Positions 52,501-61,907 are shown, counted from the stretch's first letter. The stretch is 64,000 nt of DNA from [Haemophilus] ducreyi (GCF_900109315.1 NZ_FOJC01000004.1:99104-163103); one strand, 5' to 3'. Program-made: numbers and translations. The notes: generated by a model not told the origin, from the letters alone.

Positions 52501-53036
52501 TCTTTCGTAGTAGAAATATTATGACTTCCATCAATACGATAGCCTTTAAGTACGCCATCTGTAATATTAGTATTACCTACAACTAAAGAAGCATTAGAGA
52601 TATTAATAAAACCACAGCCATCACAACTCATTCCATTTGGATTCACTAATATATAATCAGCAATTTTCCCTGCAATTTCTTGTTTTCCAAGTAACTTAGA
52701 AGGATCTTTGCTGACAACTTCATTCAAAATAATATTCGCTGAAGCTTGTGTTAAATGAGGATTCGCTAAAATATTACCGGCTAATTGTGTATGAATATCT
52801 GTTTGCGCATTATTCAACACCACGCCACTAACATCAACATTGTATTTACTATATTGATTATAAGATAGGCCAGAAGCACTTGGTGCGGCAATATTGATAA
52901 TTTCAATATTATTTTTATCTTTTTTATATACATTTGTATTGCTAGAATCGCTAGAAACAATATCAGCAAAAGAGAATTGGGTATTATAATATATTGATAA
53001 TACAATAAAAATTTTTGATGGCTTCCATTTTTTCAT
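49506..53036 (-). CDS. hhdA: haemolysin, secreted TpsA protein of the HpmA/ShlA type
   Basis: A 1176 aa exoprotein of a type Vb two-partner system. A signal peptide ends near FSFA-DI. The TPS domain at about 30-260 has ANPHL (91-95), NPNG (132-135) and CDGC (138-141); the Cys pair is typical of ShlA/HpmA haemolysins rather than FHA adhesins. The rest is a long beta-helix with haemagglutinin repeats (for example AGHDVNLNTQ, AGHNVNE), and no toxin or pretoxin tip domain of the CdiA type. Size (about 125 kDa) and order with hhdB fit the H. ducreyi haemolysin. The naming is from memory. GGAG precedes the ATG. Confidence 0.85.
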   Translation of the reverse strand: MKKWKPSKIFIVLSIYYNTQFSFADIVSSDSSNTNVYKKDKNNIEIINIAAPSASGLSYNQYSKYNVDVSGVVLNNAQTDIHTQLAGNILANPHLTQASANIILNEVVSKDPSKLLGKQEIAGKIADYILVNPNGMSCDGCGFINISNASLVVGNTNITDGVLKGYRIDGSHNISTTKDISAENTNLNLIAPVVNIKGNIKGKDYVNIITGYNEINVNNDQLSISVLPNKGKVLDGKIAGSIQANRIRIHSTDDRATLDIETGQLKGTNSVYIGAGNLKVHGHIDTKNNNKNDKNKYVLKSTSQEYQASMITGDDINLNITNQLTINGANLTGKNIVLKAAKSRFGTEKTLNTSDEKKNRSSGSWYHNNQTFKEEEINYVTSIKGDNVEIVADQGAIDGQSLKITAQNTTLYGKQGVTLRGTQNINRNKKVEKFKNETSNLTTGKKFNQNQQSQYIASELDIKGNLKIGGGDIKLSGVKVRTGGDFLVKNTGSTTVNAENILNSNNIDNYENYWGGIGGSNTVKKKESITLQQGADLVINGKTYIDSEKGVKISGSRLVSGKEALVRAHKGGLVIDDVKNEITSLNVIRKGTVFDITKASAKDFKQNSVSRGSTVKSESNLKLVSDAGYIEVAGSLVKSLGDLIVKTDDKSNLYVKGGQNIAERKSERSGLTTQGSLDTSLGLDTVKNIAVSVTGEVLPDLMQGKIDNLQEKVLAGVKKAVSDESVSAHTDLISYSEENKNEEAITHSASRLEGNNVRLEAGNVELANSEVIASNDADIKANTLTTTAEYDVMKSTESKLSVSLSDTVTAKLTGVTNQVAWGIQYSDINKTQSIAQTSSIQAGHDVNLNTQHSTHVGSNINAGHNVNETAKSIEHLAAKNESIEKKTHGGVSLALDVGLHAENGVSTKLGIQAGGGDSERQVTTHKVTQITARNNINSQSEKLIDQGTQYRANGDITLNSKEHKLSAVEDKVTTSGVNAGINVGVSVSTADFAKYDVGANINGSYGQESTSSTTVQKSEINGSNVNINTTKLESQATDITAAKDLNVRAEIARFTQATDTQHANGISVNAEIGGEVSVIPPSAITPKSLTAGLGIDGHGSEVNQAVTGHLAGDNVSIETKNAYLQGTTIHAQHNKSLSGTVTTEQAHSSSHAINGNFKANFDSESAKLSVEAKMAM

Positions 53037-53114
53037 ATATGTATCTCCAATTTATTTAAGTCTATATAATATGTCGTAAAAAAATAATTATAAAATAGCC
53101 GCTTAAAGGTTTAA

Positions 53115-54713
53115 TTAGAAAAAGTATTTAATATCTATATAAATTGAATTCTCTTGTTTAGTTGCTTCTTTAGTAGAAAAGAATTTTCCTCTTGCATACT
53201 CTACATTAAGCAATGCTTTTTTATTTTCAAGATTAATCCCAACCCCATAGCCTAATGCACTTTGAGGCGCTATATTGCCTATACTATTTTTCTGTCTACC
53301 TATATCAACAAAGCCATAAGGCCCCACCTTCCAATTTTTACATTGAAAAGAAATACCTAAACTATTACGTAATATTACTGCGTTTTCTGATAAAGAACCC
53401 GCATCATTAAATCCTCGAACATTTTCTTTATTAAGCAAATCAAATTGCTTCCCACTCACCAAATAATTTTTACTATATTGTGTTTTTAATCCATGATACT
53501 GATGTAATGTTTTTCCAAAAAATTGATAATAATAATTAAAAGATAAATCAAATCTCCACTTAGAAAACTGTCCTTCAGGTTGATGCCTCCCCTGATTTCT
53601 CATCGCATTAAACCAAGGCAAACCTCGCTCATACAATAAATTAGCTAAAAATGAGCCCTGTTTAAATAAACGTAAATAACTCAACTCCGCTTGCATTGAA
53701 GTTACACGCGGGCTTTGTATTTTTACTAAAACATCTTCAAAATAATGCTTATTATTACTATGCTCGAGTTGAATTGATATATTAGAAATATAACGACTAT
53801 CACGAGCCAACGTATAATTTAGCTTGGCGCCAAGCTGCCAATTTTTACCCGCTTGTTTAAGAACATTAAATTTTAAGGGTAATTGCTGCTTAAACTTAGA
53901 AATAGAGCCATAAACACTCAATGCCTTATAACCATAGGGAATTCTATAGAGCAACGATGCCGACTGAGTATAATCATGTTGAAATGATTTTAACGAATGC
54001 GTTAATCCCAAATGGAGCATATCAGAAAAACCAAATGGATTATCAACATAAGCGCCTGTTTTAGCTTGCCAGCGTCGATAAATTTTAGAGGCATTATTAT
54101 CTAGCCCAATAAACCCATTAACCCGTCTCTGTTCCTCATTTACAAAATCTAAATGAATACCGCCATCTTGTTGTGTTAATACATCAACAGTTACACGACT
54201 ACCAAACATTTGATTAGCTTGATCTAATGCTTGGTCAAGATCTTGAACCTTGAGTGGATTACCCAAAATATGGTATGCAATCGTATTTAAATTTACACGG
54301 TCACTCTTACTCGTTAATTTTATTACTTTACCCTCTAGCACCCGCATAATTAAAAAACCAGATAGTTTATCTTCAAACTGAAAAGGATTATGGATATAAC
54401 CCTTATTTAAATAGGCTTGAGTAATATCTTGGCTCAATTGATTTAAGCGAGACTGATTCAAACATTCATTTTTTTTAGGTAAATAAGGTAATGGATCAAT
54501 AAGCGTAATGCCTTGAAATTTAATTCCCTTATAAGGTAAACATACTTTAGAAGGGCTAAAATCGGTCGTATTTTTTTGAGCTTGATGCTTAATTTGATCA
54601 TACTGCTGAACAGGCTCAAATTTAGTTATCGCTATATTTTCTGGCTCTGCGCGTACATAAACTGAGCATAATGTAAGAAGTGCTAACACTGTTATAATTT
54701 CACATCTTCTCAT
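53115..54713 (-). CDS. hhdB: haemolysin activation/secretion protein, TpsB outer-membrane transporter
   Basis: 532 aa Omp85-superfamily transporter that exports and activates HhdA. A signal peptide ends near YVRA-EP. Two POTRA domains lie at about 60-210 (KIKFQG-like first strand, FLIMRVLEGKVIKL), followed by a 16-strand barrel with the lid-loop ENVRGFND motif near residue 433 and a C-terminal aromatic residue (IDIKYFF). Located 78 bases upstream of hhdA in the same direction, the usual B-A order. The 260-base gap upstream is very AT-rich with only weak promoter-like hexamers. Confidence 0.87.
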   Translation of the reverse strand: MRRCEIITVLALLTLCSVYVRAEPENIAITKFEPVQQYDQIKHQAQKNTTDFSPSKVCLPYKGIKFQGITLIDPLPYLPKKNECLNQSRLNQLSQDITQAYLNKGYIHNPFQFEDKLSGFLIMRVLEGKVIKLTSKSDRVNLNTIAYHILGNPLKVQDLDQALDQANQMFGSRVTVDVLTQQDGGIHLDFVNEEQRRVNGFIGLDNNASKIYRRWQAKTGAYVDNPFGFSDMLHLGLTHSLKSFQHDYTQSASLLYRIPYGYKALSVYGSISKFKQQLPLKFNVLKQAGKNWQLGAKLNYTLARDSRYISNISIQLEHSNNKHYFEDVLVKIQSPRVTSMQAELSYLRLFKQGSFLANLLYERGLPWFNAMRNQGRHQPEGQFSKWRFDLSFNYYYQFFGKTLHQYHGLKTQYSKNYLVSGKQFDLLNKENVRGFNDAGSLSENAVILRNSLGISFQCKNWKVGPYGFVDIGRQKNSIGNIAPQSALGYGVGINLENKKALLNVEYARGKFFSTKEATKQENSIYIDIKYFF

Positions 54714-54905
54714 ATTATCTGCCCAAACTAACCAAAAACACTCTTTTCTGAATTACACAATATTGACAATAATTCCAGCTAATTTATATCAATTTTAAAT
54801 AATATGCTACAATTTACTCGAAAAATAATCGTATTTTTCATGTTAGATCTAATTAACTTTACAGTCTAATCTAGTTACGGCGCACTAACACGGCGAAAAA
54901 CGCAC

Positions 54906-54942
54906 ATAAAAAAAGCGAAAAAATAATTTAATTTTTCCGCTT
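54906..54942 (-). terminator. terminator after the LtaS/MdoB-like gene
   Basis: On the minus strand AAGCGGAAAAAT pairs imperfectly with ATTTTTTCGCTT and is followed by a T run. It separates the 54974 gene from hhdB. Confidence 0.7.
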
Positions 54943-54973
54943 ATTAGTCATCATTACCGTTTAAATATAATGG

Positions 54974-56917
54974 CTACTGTTTTACCTCTTTGGGCAACTT
55001 ATATAATTGATTTTTATATAAATAACTTCCCAATAATGCATACGCCAACGCCTCTTTTTTCAGACTTTCAGGCAAAGCCTTCGGCACTAAGGCTTGTGTT
55101 TTAGCATCATAACTAAAACTTTCGATCGCTGTATTTGGGCGCATAACGACCACATCACCATTACCTTTCATCATTGCTTGTGTTGAATCATACTGCATAA
55201 TCGCACGATCTGGATTAACCGGTTGCGTTAAATCATAACCAATCATTGGATATTCACCACTTACCCCGGCTAATGACAACAACGTAGTTGGCATGTCTAA
55301 CTGACTAACCAACCGCTCATCACGTCTTGGCGCAATACCATCACCAATAAATAATGCCGGAATATGGAAATGGCGAATCGGCACCAAATGTTCACCAAAC
55401 GCGCGCGAATCATGATCAGCAATCACCAAAAATAACGTATCTTGCCAATAATCTGCCTGTTTTGCTAACGTAAAGAAATGGCCAATCGCATAATCGGCAT
55501 ATTTCGCCGCATTATTACGCGTCTGCTTTGGTTGCTCATATAACTCAATTTTACCATCAGGAAACTCAAAGGGATCATGATTACTTGAACTAAACACTAA
55601 ACTAAAGAACGGCTTACCCTCTTTATGTAACTGCGTAAAAGTTTCATGCGCCTTATCAAATAAATCTTCATCACTCACGCCCCAAGTCGCGTGAAATTTC
55701 GGATTGGCATAATCATTTTCATCGATAATGCGCGTAAAACCATTACCATAGAAAAAGCTTGCCATATTATCAAAATGTTTCTCACCGCCATAAATAAAGG
55801 ACGTATCATATCCTTGACGGCGCAAAAACTCAGCGATATTAAAGAAATTATGTTGACTCTTAGTCAGCTTAACCACCGAACGTGCTGGCGTCGGCGTAAA
55901 CCCAGAGGTTGTCGCTTCAATACCTCGTACAGACCGCGTACCCGTCGCATATAAATTTGACAACAACCACCCTTCTTCAGCTAAGCGGTCAAAATTTGGC
56001 GTTAACGGCTTACCTCCTAAAGTACCAACAAATTGAGCCCCCAAACTTTCTTGTAATAAAATCACAATATTTTTTGGCTTACCCCGATAAGTGGCTTGAT
56101 TATACGTCAAGGTTGGAATCTCTGCCGAAATATAATCCTCTGCCGGACGACCACGTGCCTGCTTCACAACTAACAACATCTCTTCAGGCGACATCTTGCC
56201 ATACTGCTCCGAGAATTTATCTTCATCTTTTAACTGCTGTACCGCATAAAGCACTGAATAGCCTGAGCTCAACACTAAAGAATTAACTAACGGATCGCTC
56301 GAAAACGCCACCATTGCAGGATTAATACCACGATGCGCAAATGAAGAACGGGCCCCAATAAACACCACCGCCGCAACCAACAACGCCAACAATGGATGCA
56401 CTTTATAACTCACAAAACGAAATTGCCGTGTTGACCAACCAGATAACTTCCAATACACCACCACCGAAATTAACGCCAGCAACGAACTTATCACCACTGT
56501 CTCCAAATGCCCATTCAACAACATAGAAAACACTTCTTTCGGATGGACTAAATACTCAATAAATAAACGATTTGGACGTAAATCAAAAGTTTCAATAAAA
56601 TTAGGCGTTGCCGCTTCCATAAACAGAATAAAAACACTGCCCACCGTCAACCACACGCGCAAAATCACCCGCCAAATACGACCGACTAAGTGATGATTAA
56701 ACAACAGAACACTAAATAGTGCCGGCAAACCGAATAACCAACAAAGCGCAGAAATATCAATTCTAACACCTTGCACAAATAACTGTCCCCAACCATCAAC
56801 TGCAGTCACTCGCTCCGCTTGCCACATCGCCAAACCAAATCGAGATAATGACAGCACAAGCAAATTGATCCCAACAAAAAACAGCACGGGAAACAATACC
56901 GAACGACGTTGCTCCAT
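54974..56917 (-). CDS. LtaS/MdoB-family membrane sulfatase-fold transferase
   Basis: 647 aa with five N-terminal membrane helices (to about residue 190) and a large periplasmic alkaline-phosphatase-fold domain. Active-site pieces: KNIVILLQESLGAQF (metal Glu), the nucleophile Thr in YATGTRSVRGIEA, FIYGGEKHFDNM, LVIADHDSRAFGEH and RHFHIPALFIG. Such enzymes transfer phosphoglycerol or phosphoethanolamine head groups; the acceptor cannot be predicted. The ATG at 56917 has AGGAG six bases upstream. Longer in-frame starts toward 57124 would overlap xseB and are unlikely. Confidence 0.82.
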   Translation of the reverse strand: MEQRRSVLFPVLFFVGINLLVLSLSRFGLAMWQAERVTAVDGWGQLFVQGVRIDISALCWLFGLPALFSVLLFNHHLVGRIWRVILRVWLTVGSVFILFMEAATPNFIETFDLRPNRLFIEYLVHPKEVFSMLLNGHLETVVISSLLALISVVVYWKLSGWSTRQFRFVSYKVHPLLALLVAAVVFIGARSSFAHRGINPAMVAFSSDPLVNSLVLSSGYSVLYAVQQLKDEDKFSEQYGKMSPEEMLLVVKQARGRPAEDYISAEIPTLTYNQATYRGKPKNIVILLQESLGAQFVGTLGGKPLTPNFDRLAEEGWLLSNLYATGTRSVRGIEATTSGFTPTPARSVVKLTKSQHNFFNIAEFLRRQGYDTSFIYGGEKHFDNMASFFYGNGFTRIIDENDYANPKFHATWGVSDEDLFDKAHETFTQLHKEGKPFFSLVFSSSNHDPFEFPDGKIELYEQPKQTRNNAAKYADYAIGHFFTLAKQADYWQDTLFLVIADHDSRAFGEHLVPIRHFHIPALFIGDGIAPRRDERLVSQLDMPTTLLSLAGVSGEYPMIGYDLTQPVNPDRAIMQYDSTQAMMKGNGDVVVMRPNTAIESFSYDAKTQALVPKALPESLKKEALAYALLGSYLYKNQLYKLPKEVKQ

Positions 56918-57105
56918 AATTTCTCCTTTTAACATAAAACAAAAGTGCTGCCTAAAATAAAATAGATAACACTCCACTAGCATAACGACTAAGATTGCAC
57001 CAACAATAGTGAAAAGCGCACAAAAAGTAAAAGGAATTTGCAAATAGATAAGCACAAAGCTAAACTTATTAACGTTCCTTATTTCCCCTAACAACAGGCT
57101 AAAGA

Positions 57106-57330
57106 ATGGCAAAAAAACCCACACAAAATTTTGAAACCACCTTGCAAGAGCTAGAAAGTATCGTCAACCACTTAGAAGCGGGCGATTTACCTTTAGAACA
57201 AGCCCTTACCGAATTTGAAACAGCAATTAAACTGGTACAACAAGGTCAACAACGCCTCCAACAAGCAGAACAACGCATTCAAATTCTACTCAATAAAGAT
57301 GAACAAGCCGAACTTGCAGATTACGAATAA
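57106..57330 (+). CDS. xseB: exodeoxyribonuclease VII small subunit
   Basis: 74 aa helical hairpin protein: [31 protein letters not shown], then [21 protein letters not shown], exactly the XseB signature. XseA is elsewhere. One base separates its stop from ispA, so they are coupled. Confidence 0.96.
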   Translation: MAKKPTQNFETTLQELESIVNHLEAGDLPLEQALTEFETAIKLVQQGQQRLQQAEQRIQILLNKDEQAELADYE

Positions 57331-57331
57331 T

Positions 57332-58225
57332 ATGACTTACTCACTCACAACCGATCTTAATGCTATCCAACAACGGATCAACCATTTCCTAAGCAACCGA
57401 CTACCACAATCACCAACCGAACAACCACCGCTTAATCAAGCGATGGCTTATGCCGTATTACTAGGTGGCAAACGCATACGCCCTTTTTTAATGTACACCA
57501 CCGGCAAAATGCTAGGCGTCCCATTAACCACGCTCGACCACTCTGCGGCTGCAATTGAAGCCATTCACGCCTACTCACTAGTGCATGACGATCTGCCCGC
57601 AATGGACAATGACCAACTACGCCGCGGTAACCCGACTTGCCACATAGCCTTTGACGAAGCCACTGCCATCTTAGCCGGCGATGCCTTACAAGCGCTAGCA
57701 TTTGAGCTAATTGCTAACGACCCACACCTAACCGACTGGCAAAAAGTCCAACAAATCAGAACGCTAAGCACCGCAGCAGGTGCTAAAGGCATGTGTCTCG
57801 GCCAAAATTTAGATCTACTCGCCGAAAATAAATCACTAAACTTAACCGAATTAGAACAAATTCACCGCCACAAAACTGGTGCATTAATAGTAGCCTCCGT
57901 ATTAATGGCAGTTAACTTATCTGATCACGCACAAAATAATGCAATAAAACAACCGCTTGAACGCTACGCACAAGCAATTGGGCTCGCCTTTCAAGTGCAA
58001 GACGATATCCTAGACGTTATCGGCCAAACCGACAAAATCGGCAAAACAGTCGGCGCAGATCAACAATTACACAAAAGCACCTACCCCAAATTGCTTGGGC
58101 TAACACAAGCAAAACAAAAAGCACAAGACTTACACCAAACAGCACTCAACGCACTCGCAGAACTGCCGTTTAACAGCACCGCATTAAAAGAGTTAGCCGA
58201 CTTTATTATTCATCGCGAAAATTAA
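57332..58225 (+). CDS. ispA: farnesyl diphosphate synthase
   Basis: Makes C15 prenyl diphosphate for ubiquinone and undecaprenyl carriers. 297 aa starting MTYSLTTDLNAIQQR right after xseB. It has GGKRIRPFLMY, the first aspartate-rich motif VHDDLPAMDND, GLAFQVQDDILDVIG as the second, and a KTVGAD segment. A longer in-frame start overlaps xseB and is rejected. dxs, often next in enterics, is absent here. Confidence 0.96.
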   Translation: MTYSLTTDLNAIQQRINHFLSNRLPQSPTEQPPLNQAMAYAVLLGGKRIRPFLMYTTGKMLGVPLTTLDHSAAAIEAIHAYSLVHDDLPAMDNDQLRRGNPTCHIAFDEATAILAGDALQALAFELIANDPHLTDWQKVQQIRTLSTAAGAKGMCLGQNLDLLAENKSLNLTELEQIHRHKTGALIVASVLMAVNLSDHAQNNAIKQPLERYAQAIGLAFQVQDDILDVIGQTDKIGKTVGADQQLHKSTYPKLLGLTQAKQKAQDLHQTALNALAELPFNSTALKELADFIIHREN

Positions 58226-58246
58226 TATTAAGGAGAATTACCCCCA

Positions 58247-58858
58247 ATGACGCATTACAGTACCAAAACGATAAAAAGTGTATTCTTTTTATCTGGAATG
58301 GCTGCATTAATTTATCAAATCGCTTGGCAAAGGTTATTATTTACCGCATTTGGCGTTGATTTAGAATCCATTACCATCATTATCTCTGTTTTTATGGCAG
58401 GGCTTGGCATAGGCGCTTACTATGGCGGGCGCATTGCCGACCGCTTTCCCACGCGGATTATTCAATTTTTTGCCTTAACTGAAATAGGCATTGGCACTTT
58501 TGGTTTAGCAAGCCCATTCTTAATTGAATTTGTTAAACACACATTCTTACATTCAACAGTACCCGCTATTGCTTTCGCTAATTTCCTATTACTGCTATTC
58601 CCCACTTTTCTAATGGGCTGCACCTTGCCACTATTAACTCAACACCTAAATCAATATATAGATAACATTGGCGACAATATCGGCTGGCTATATTTTACCA
58701 ACACCTTAGGTGCCGCGACCGCTTGCCTACTCACAGGCTTCGCATTATTTAATTACCTAACATTAACCCAAGTAATTTACCTTGCTGCGGCCATCAATTA
58801 CATCGTCGCCATAGCAATTTTTATTAAATATCGCAATAAGGGCAATAAAAATGACTAA
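58247..58858 (+). CDS. membrane half of a split spermidine-synthase-like system
   Basis: 203 aa with six predicted membrane segments and the start FFLSGMAALIYQIAWQRLL, followed by GLGIGAYYGGRIADR and FPTFLMGCTLPLL. This is the N-terminal part of the large fused membrane/spermidine-synthase proteins found in many bacteria. Here it ends at a stop overlapping the next ATG (ATGACTAA). It has AGGAG upstream and follows ispA by 21 bases. The biological role is unknown. Confidence 0.75.
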   Translation: MTHYSTKTIKSVFFLSGMAALIYQIAWQRLLFTAFGVDLESITIIISVFMAGLGIGAYYGGRIADRFPTRIIQFFALTEIGIGTFGLASPFLIEFVKHTFLHSTVPAIAFANFLLLLFPTFLMGCTLPLLTQHLNQYIDNIGDNIGWLYFTNTLGAATACLLTGFALFNYLTLTQVIYLAAAINYIVAIAIFIKYRNKGNKND

Positions 58859-60350
58859 AAAAGCAATATTATTATCATTTTTAGGCGGTTTTCTAAGTTT
58901 AAGCCTAGAAGTTATTTGGATTCGCCTATTAGGTTTTCAAGCAAGAGGTTTACCGCAAGCCTTTTCGCTAACTTTAGCCCTATTTTTGCTCGGTATCGCC
59001 TTTGGCTCATTAATCGGCAAAAAAGTATGCCAACAAGGCAACGCTAGCATTAATTATATCGGACATATTTTCTTCATCGCCGCGTTATTTGACTGCCTCG
59101 CTATTGGCTTAATCAGCGCAACAGATAGCATACATTCTCACTTTCTATATTCCATTTTCAGTATTTTTTGCTGTGCGCTACTACGCGGTATTGTTTTCCC
59201 AATTGTCCACCATTTAGGTTCTGGGCATAAAAAAACAGGCGCGGCAATTTCAAACGTCTATTTTGCCAACGTATTGGGATGCACTATTGCCCCCATTTTC
59301 ATCGGCTTCTATTTACTCGACCAATTTACCACTCAACAAACCTATTTAATCGTAATCAGTATCACACTGATTATCGCTTGTTTTTGCCTGACCAAGCGCA
59401 TATTCAAAGCAATCACCGCCCTATTTGCCATAAGTGTCGTATTTGCCACCGCATTATTGCCTGAAAAAATGATCAGCACGCTAGCAAATAAAGAAGATAT
59501 GCAACTAGAAACATTGATTGAAAATAAACACGGCATTATTCAAGTCTATCTTGATAAAAATCAGGACCATATTGTTTATGGCAGCAATGTTTACGATGGA
59601 CAACTAAATGTTAATTTAAACCACAACAGCAACGGCATTCATCGTGCTTATTTACTACCGGTTATCGCACCGAAAGCAAAAAATATCTTAGTGGTTGGCT
59701 TAAGCACCGGCTCTTGGGTAAAAGTATTAACCAGTATGCCTAATCTAGAATCAATCACCGTGGTTGAACTAAACCCAGCTTATGTACAACTTGCCTCATC
59801 TTATCCGGCAATGGCAGATCTACTAAAAGATAACCGAGTAAACATTATTACTGACGATGGCCGCCGTTGGTTAAACAAAAATCCAGATCAAAAATTTGAT
59901 CTCATTTTAATGAACACCACTTTCCATTGGCGCAATTACGCAACCAATTTACTCAGCCAACAATTTTTAACGGTAACTAAACAGCATTTAACCGACAATG
60001 GCTTCATCTACTTTAATACGACTGAAGCCTTAGATGCTTATCGAACATCACAAGCCGTATTCCCACACGTTTATGCGTATGAAAATATGTCCTTAGCGTC
60101 ATTAAAACCGATCGCGGTGCCGACAACGCCAGAAGTTCATCGCGCATTAGCTAATCTAAAATGGCACGACGGGCATCATATTTTCAACTCCCCAGCAGAA
60201 ATAGCCGAAGGAACCGCTAGAATTGTCAATACTCCATTAATCCCCTATAAAGATATTGATTTTTCACCCTTAAAACGCCCTGCTGAAATAATTACGGATA
60301 CGAATATGATCACCGAATATAAATATGGCAGGCTAAACACAAATAATTAA
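58851..60350 (+). CDS. membrane protein with spermidine-synthase-like domain
   Basis: 499 aa. About seven membrane segments in residues 1-200, beginning LGGFLSLSLEVIWIRLLGF, which repeats the pattern of the preceding gene. A soluble Rossmann domain follows at about 215-490: ILVVGLSTGSWVKVL in place of the usual GGGDG loop, ITVVELNP, and NIITDDGRRWL. Where true spermidine synthases have the catalytic Asp (S-D-x-x-D-P), this one reads LMNTTFHW, so aminopropyl transfer is doubtful. AAGGG lies eight bases before the ATG, inside the upstream gene. The two products probably form one complex. Confidence 0.75.
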   Translation: MTKKAILLSFLGGFLSLSLEVIWIRLLGFQARGLPQAFSLTLALFLLGIAFGSLIGKKVCQQGNASINYIGHIFFIAALFDCLAIGLISATDSIHSHFLYSIFSIFCCALLRGIVFPIVHHLGSGHKKTGAAISNVYFANVLGCTIAPIFIGFYLLDQFTTQQTYLIVISITLIIACFCLTKRIFKAITALFAISVVFATALLPEKMISTLANKEDMQLETLIENKHGIIQVYLDKNQDHIVYGSNVYDGQLNVNLNHNSNGIHRAYLLPVIAPKAKNILVVGLSTGSWVKVLTSMPNLESITVVELNPAYVQLASSYPAMADLLKDNRVNIITDDGRRWLNKNPDQKFDLILMNTTFHWRNYATNLLSQQFLTVTKQHLTDNGFIYFNTTEALDAYRTSQAVFPHVYAYENMSLASLKPIAVPTTPEVHRALANLKWHDGHHIFNSPAEIAEGTARIVNTPLIPYKDIDFSPLKRPAEIITDTNMITEYKYGRLNTNN

Positions 60351-60366
60351 ATAAACCCCAAAAAAC

Positions 60367-60390
60367 AAAGCCCTCATAAGAGGGCTTTTT
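60367..60390. terminator. bidirectional terminator before lysS
   Basis: AAAGCCCTC and GAGGGCTTT form a nine-base-pair stem with a four-base loop and T runs, between the convergent 58851 gene and lysS. Confidence 0.88.
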
Positions 60391-60410
60391 ACAATAACAT
60401 TAACACGCTA

Positions 60411-61907
60411 TTATTTATGCCGCATTGCAGGGAACAAAATCACATCACGAATAGAAGGTGCATTGGCAAAAATCATAACTAAACGATCAATACCTAAGCC
60501 CTCGCCCGCAGTGGGTGGCAAGCCATGCTCTAACGCCACAACAAAATCATCATCTTTAAACATCGCCTCATCATCGCCAGCATCTTTAGCCGCCACTTGA
60601 GCATCAAAACGTGCCGCTTGATCTTCAGCATCATTCAATTCAGAAAAACCATTACCGATCTCACGCCCGCCAATAAACAGCTCAAACCGATCGGTTACTT
60701 CTGAATTCTCATCATTACGGCGAGCAAGCGGTGAAATTTCCGCAGGATGCGCCATTAAGAAAGTCGGCTGAATCAATTGATGCTCTGCCACTTCCTCAAA
60801 AATCGCATTAACCACAGCGCCCAAGCCCCACGATTTCTGCACCTCAATGCCTAATTTTTTAGCAATTTCGACCGCTTTCTCAATATCATCTAAATCTTCT
60901 CGTGCAATACCATTGCCATATTTAACAATCGCATCGTGCATCGTAATCCGCTCAAACGGCTGACCAAAATCAAATTCATATTCACCATAAGGCACCACCG
61001 TTGTGCCAAGAATATCCAGCGCCAACTTACGCAACAACTGCTCCGTATTATCCATTAAATCGTGATAATCCGCATAGGCTTGATAATATTCAATCATCGT
61101 AAATTCTGGATTATGGCGCACCGAAACGCCCTCATTACGGAAATTACGGTTCAACTCAAACACCCGCTCAAAACCGCCCACCACTAACCGCTTTAAATAA
61201 AGCTCGGGTGCAATACGCAAATACATATCCACGTCCAACGCATTATGATGCGTTACAAACGGCTTAGCCGCCGCACCGCCCGGAATCACCTGCAACATCG
61301 GCGTTTCCACTTCCATAAAGCCTCGTTCTAAAAAGAATTGACGAATGCCCGACACCACTTGCGAACGGATCACAAAAGTACGGCGCGACTGCTCATTTGC
61401 AATTAAATCCAAATAACGCTGACGATAACGCATTTCTTGATCAACCAATCCTTGGTGTTTATTTGGCAACGGCCGCAATGACTTCGTCAACAACTCAACG
61501 TCCGCACAACGAACCGTCAACTCACCGGTTTTAGTTTTAAATAAAGTACCACACACGCCAACAATATCGCCTAAATCCCACAAACCGACATTATCTGCAT
61601 AAACCCCCTCGGCTAAATTATCTCGTGCAACATAAAGCTGAATCTGACCGCTAACATCTTGAATAATAAAGAAAGATGCCTTACCCATCACCCTTTTTAG
61701 CATAATACGGCCAACAACCTTCACCTGCGCATCCGCATCTTTTAATGCATCTCCTGCCATTTCCGCATACTCAGCCTGCAACGCATAAGCATAAGCATCA
61801 CGACGAAAACGGTTCGGAAACGGATTCCCCATCGCACGAATTTTGGCTAACTTCTCACGGCGCGCTAACATCTCGCCGTTAAGATCTAATTCTTGTTCTT
61901 CAGACAT
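60411..61907 (-). CDS. lysS: lysyl-tRNA synthetase, class II
   Basis: 498 aa. An N-terminal OB-fold anticodon-binding domain ([23 protein letters not shown]) is followed by a class II catalytic core: motif 1 [25 protein letters not shown], motif 2 [23 protein letters not shown], motif 3 [21 protein letters not shown]. The prfB gene often upstream in other bacteria is not here. Confidence 0.97.
   Translation of the reverse strand: MSEEQELDLNGEMLARREKLAKIRAMGNPFPNRFRRDAYAYALQAEYAEMAGDALKDADAQVKVVGRIMLKRVMGKASFFIIQDVSGQIQLYVARDNLAEGVYADNVGLWDLGDIVGVCGTLFKTKTGELTVRCADVELLTKSLRPLPNKHQGLVDQEMRYRQRYLDLIANEQSRRTFVIRSQVVSGIRQFFLERGFMEVETPMLQVIPGGAAAKPFVTHHNALDVDMYLRIAPELYLKRLVVGGFERVFELNRNFRNEGVSVRHNPEFTMIEYYQAYADYHDLMDNTEQLLRKLALDILGTTVVPYGEYEFDFGQPFERITMHDAIVKYGNGIAREDLDDIEKAVEIAKKLGIEVQKSWGLGAVVNAIFEEVAEHQLIQPTFLMAHPAEISPLARRNDENSEVTDRFELFIGGREIGNGFSELNDAEDQAARFDAQVAAKDAGDDEAMFKDDDFVVALEHGLPPTAGEGLGIDRLVMIFANAPSIRDVILFPAMRHK

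Noticed and set aside
49506..53036. Contact-dependent inhibition (CdiA) system
   Set aside because: There is no pretoxin motif, no variable C-terminal toxin and no small immunity gene behind it. The protein ends in beta-helix repeats.
49506..53036. Large LspA/FHA-type adhesin
   Set aside because: The protein is only 1176 aa and carries the Cys pair of haemolysin-type TPS domains.
56918..57124. N-terminal extension of the LtaS/MdoB-like protein toward 57124
   Set aside because: It would overlap the start of xseB and lacks a ribosome site, whereas the ATG at 56917 has AGGAG at ideal spacing.
58247..60350. Frameshifted single gene
   Set aside because: The overlap is a clean ATGACTAA with an AAGGG ribosome site before the second ATG, which supports two coupled genes.
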